Source: JAJRTE01 sp964418585 (lineage in GTDB: Bacteria; Myxococcota_A; UBA796; JAJRTE01). From it: a DNA stretch of 64,000 nt. The notes below the pieces were generated by a model that had not been told where the DNA came from, made no database searches, and saw only the letters and a list, made by a program, of their open reading frames with translations. The translations under genes were made by a program, and so were the position numbers. Shown here piece after piece: positions 62,548-64,000 of the stretch; the first letter of the stretch is position 1, and the number at the start of each line of letters is the position of its first letter. Location: contig CAYQMG010000017.1 in assembly GCA_964418585.1 (NCBI GenBank), positions 1 through 64,000 on the forward strand, in the 5' to 3' direction.

Positions 62548-62770
62548 CGGCTCCCTCGGCCGCCTTCCGTTACGCCTCGCGTCCAGCACGACCAGAACGC
62601 CCGTCACCCGGCGGCTCCTCCGAAAGTAGAATAGTTTTCGCCTCGAGTACGTCAAAACCAGGTGGAGACATTGGCGAGCCGGTGTGGTACGATCCGAGGC
62701 CGCCGGGAGGTCTGTGGAGCAAGGACCGGCCGTCTGGGTGCACATGGCGGCTCATGCCTGGAGCGAAACA

Positions 62771-63367
62771 ATGGGTGCCTCCATGAACGAACCAGCCAAA
62801 CGCGATCCCTGTTGCCAGGGCGTGGAGCGCGAATCCCCCACCGACGCGGAGATCAAATCCGTTGCCAGGCAGGATCGACGCCGCGCCTTCGACATGCTGG
62901 TCCGCACCTACCGGGATCGTCTGTTTCGCCACGCCCTCTACATGCTCAAGGATCCGGAAGAGGCTTTCGAGGCCACGCAGGACACGCTCATGAAGGCATA
63001 CGTCGAACCGGCCCTGTTCGAACCGGCATTCAAGATCAAGCCCTGGCTGTTCCGGGTGATCACCAACCTGTGCTACAATATGAGCCGGGACAAACGTCGC
63101 CGGAAGGGCATCCTGAGGACGCTGGCCAGGCCCCGTAGCGAACCGAGTCTGGCCCTGGACGAGATCATCCGGGCGGAAACCCGCGCGTCCGTGGAGTCCG
63201 CACTCGGCCGCGTGCCGGAGAAGTACCGCTCGATCCTTCTCCTCAAGTACTACGACGACCTGAGCTACGTCGAGATATCCCAGGTGCTGGGCTGCAAGCT
63301 CGGAACCGTGATGTCCCGGCTGTCTCGAGCCAGAGACAAGCTCCAGGCCTGCATGAAGGCGGAGTAG
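62771..63367 (+). CDS. ECF sigma factor (RpoE-like)
   Basis: The 198-residue protein has sigma region 2 (FDMLVRTYRDRLFRHALYM, with the DPEEAFEATQDTLMK -10-binding helix and IKPWLFRVITNLCYN) and region 4 (LPEKYR-like VPEKYRSILLLKYY, LSYVEISQVLGCKLGTVMSRL). There is no region 1 or 3. The ATG at 62771 is behind GGAG; the frame upstream is not sigma-like. It is followed by a probable anti-sigma gene. Confidence 0.93.
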   Translation: MGASMNEPAKRDPCCQGVERESPTDAEIKSVARQDRRRAFDMLVRTYRDRLFRHALYMLKDPEEAFEATQDTLMKAYVEPALFEPAFKIKPWLFRVITNLCYNMSRDKRRRKGILRTLARPRSEPSLALDEIIRAETRASVESALGRVPEKYRSILLLKYYDDLSYVEISQVLGCKLGTVMSRLSRARDKLQACMKAE

Positions 63368-63374
63368 TCCGACC

Positions 63375-64000
63375 ATGCGTTGTGGCCGCGCCCGAACCCT
63401 GCTTCCCTTGCTCCTGGACGGTCGCCTCCCGCCAAAAGACGAGAAGGCCATGCAGCGCCATTTGCGCTCCTGCGACCGTTGCGCCCACATGGTCCACTCG
63501 ATCACATCCCCGCTCCCCCCCCTCCCGCCCGTCCCGGACGCACTCTACGACTCCATGCACACTCGCCTCCAGGCTTCGCTCGACGCCCGCATCCAGGCCA
63601 ACGCCACCATCCACAGACGCCCTCACTTCCCCTTCCGTCCGATCGAGCCCTCTCTGCGGCCCTGGGCACGAATGTCCGCACTGATCGCCGGCGCCATGGC
63701 AACCGGTATCCTCCTCGCCCTCACCATCCATCCCCTTTGGAACGACACACAACCGTCCACTGAAATCACTTCCGAGCATCCACCCGCTCGGCCTCCAGTG
63801 GCCGACAGGGCACCAGACGCCCCGTCAACAAGCCTCCACCCCGCACCGTTCCCCGCCACCTTCGCCTGGTCTCCCTCCAGGTCCCACTCCGCCGCCCCAG
63901 CCGTCTTCTTCGCTTCCTATCCGGAAACCACCATGCTCGGCCTTCGCCACCCACGCTCCCCCTGGTCCACCACCGTACTCCACGACTCCAACAACACAAC
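63375..64000 (+). CDS. Anti-sigma factor with zinc-binding Cys motif, partial
   Basis: The frame is open for 208 codons and runs off the right edge. The N-terminal part has HLRSCDRC, the H-x3-C-x2-C of ZAS/zf-HC2 anti-sigma proteins, and a single membrane helix (SALIAGAMATGILLALTI) near residues 97-114. The outer part is Pro/Ser-rich. It starts 8 bp after the sigma gene. It would hold the sigma factor at the membrane until a signal arrives. Confidence 0.8.
   Translation, partial: MRCGRARTLLPLLLDGRLPPKDEKAMQRHLRSCDRCAHMVHSITSPLPPLPPVPDALYDSMHTRLQASLDARIQANATIHRRPHFPFRPIEPSLRPWARMSALIAGAMATGILLALTIHPLWNDTQPSTEITSEHPPARPPVADRAPDAPSTSLHPAPFPATFAWSPSRSHSAAPAVFFASYPETTMLGLRHPRSPWSTTVLHDSNNT

Overview
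The window is chromosomal DNA of roughly 62% G+C, with protein-coding genes packed on both strands. There are no insertion sequences, phage genes, rRNA operons or CRISPR arrays. Several features point to a deltaproteobacterial lineage, most likely Myxococcota or a near relative. These are many small lipoproteins of unknown role, a MopE-type metal-binding repeat protein, lamin-tail and (GDT)n lipoproteins, PEGA-type Ser/Thr kinases, FHA proteins, an FHA-GAF-sigma54 activator, Flp pilins, and an infC gene that appears to use a non-canonical start codon. The assignment rests on gene content only.

Layout. 1-6 kb: envelope proteins, an RqcH/NEMF-like NFACT protein and a giant lipoprotein related to M30 peptidases. 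6-12.4 kb: Lon protease, two family III CoA-transferase/racemase genes, two small membrane proteins and a NUDIX hydrolase. 12.5-20 kb: a signalling block with a PEGA Ser/Thr kinase, two lipoproteins, a TPR protein and the FHA-GAF-sigma54 activator overlapping coaE. 20-25 kb (minus strand): tRNA-Val-infC-rpmI-rplT, a lipoprotein, merR, tRNA-Pro, surE-pcm and apt. 25-29 kb: an MBL hydrolase, a lamin-tail lipoprotein, a low-molecular-weight phosphatase and an FHA coiled-coil protein. 29.3-34.7 kb (minus strand): tRNA-Gln-rplY-pth-rpsF-rpsR-DUF2232-rplI-dnaB. 34.8-39 kb: a methyltransferase, two family 2 glycosyltransferases and an NDP-sugar dehydratase. 39-44 kb: a MopE-like protein, a 1016-residue PHP-like membrane protein and a hemolysin III homologue. 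44-50 kb: radical SAM, diguanylate cyclase, a second FHA protein and a pseudokinase. 50-55 kb: a phosphoesterase, a FabL-type enoyl reductase, an aminotransferase and an RdgC-like protein. 55-64 kb: two Flp pilins, a TPR/HEAT protein with two ClpX-type zinc fingers, a degenerate exported phosphatase-fold protein, groES-groEL, rpoZ, and an ECF sigma/anti-sigma pair cut by the right edge.

How it fits together. The housekeeping genes form two conserved translation operons, each headed by a tRNA and a good sigma70-type promoter. Members that are often present elsewhere (pheST-ihfA, prs, ychF) are absent, and a lipoprotein sits where pheST would be expected. Around these lie phospho-signalling parts: one active and one inactive kinase and three FHA proteins that could read phosphothreonine.

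The most unusual signals are: CTCGAG about nine times over expectation in all coding frames and between genes; a probable AUA start for IF3 behind a terminator-like hairpin; the zinc-finger TPR protein; and several apparent pseudo-enzymes (an M30-like lipoprotein, a phosphatase fold and a kinase).
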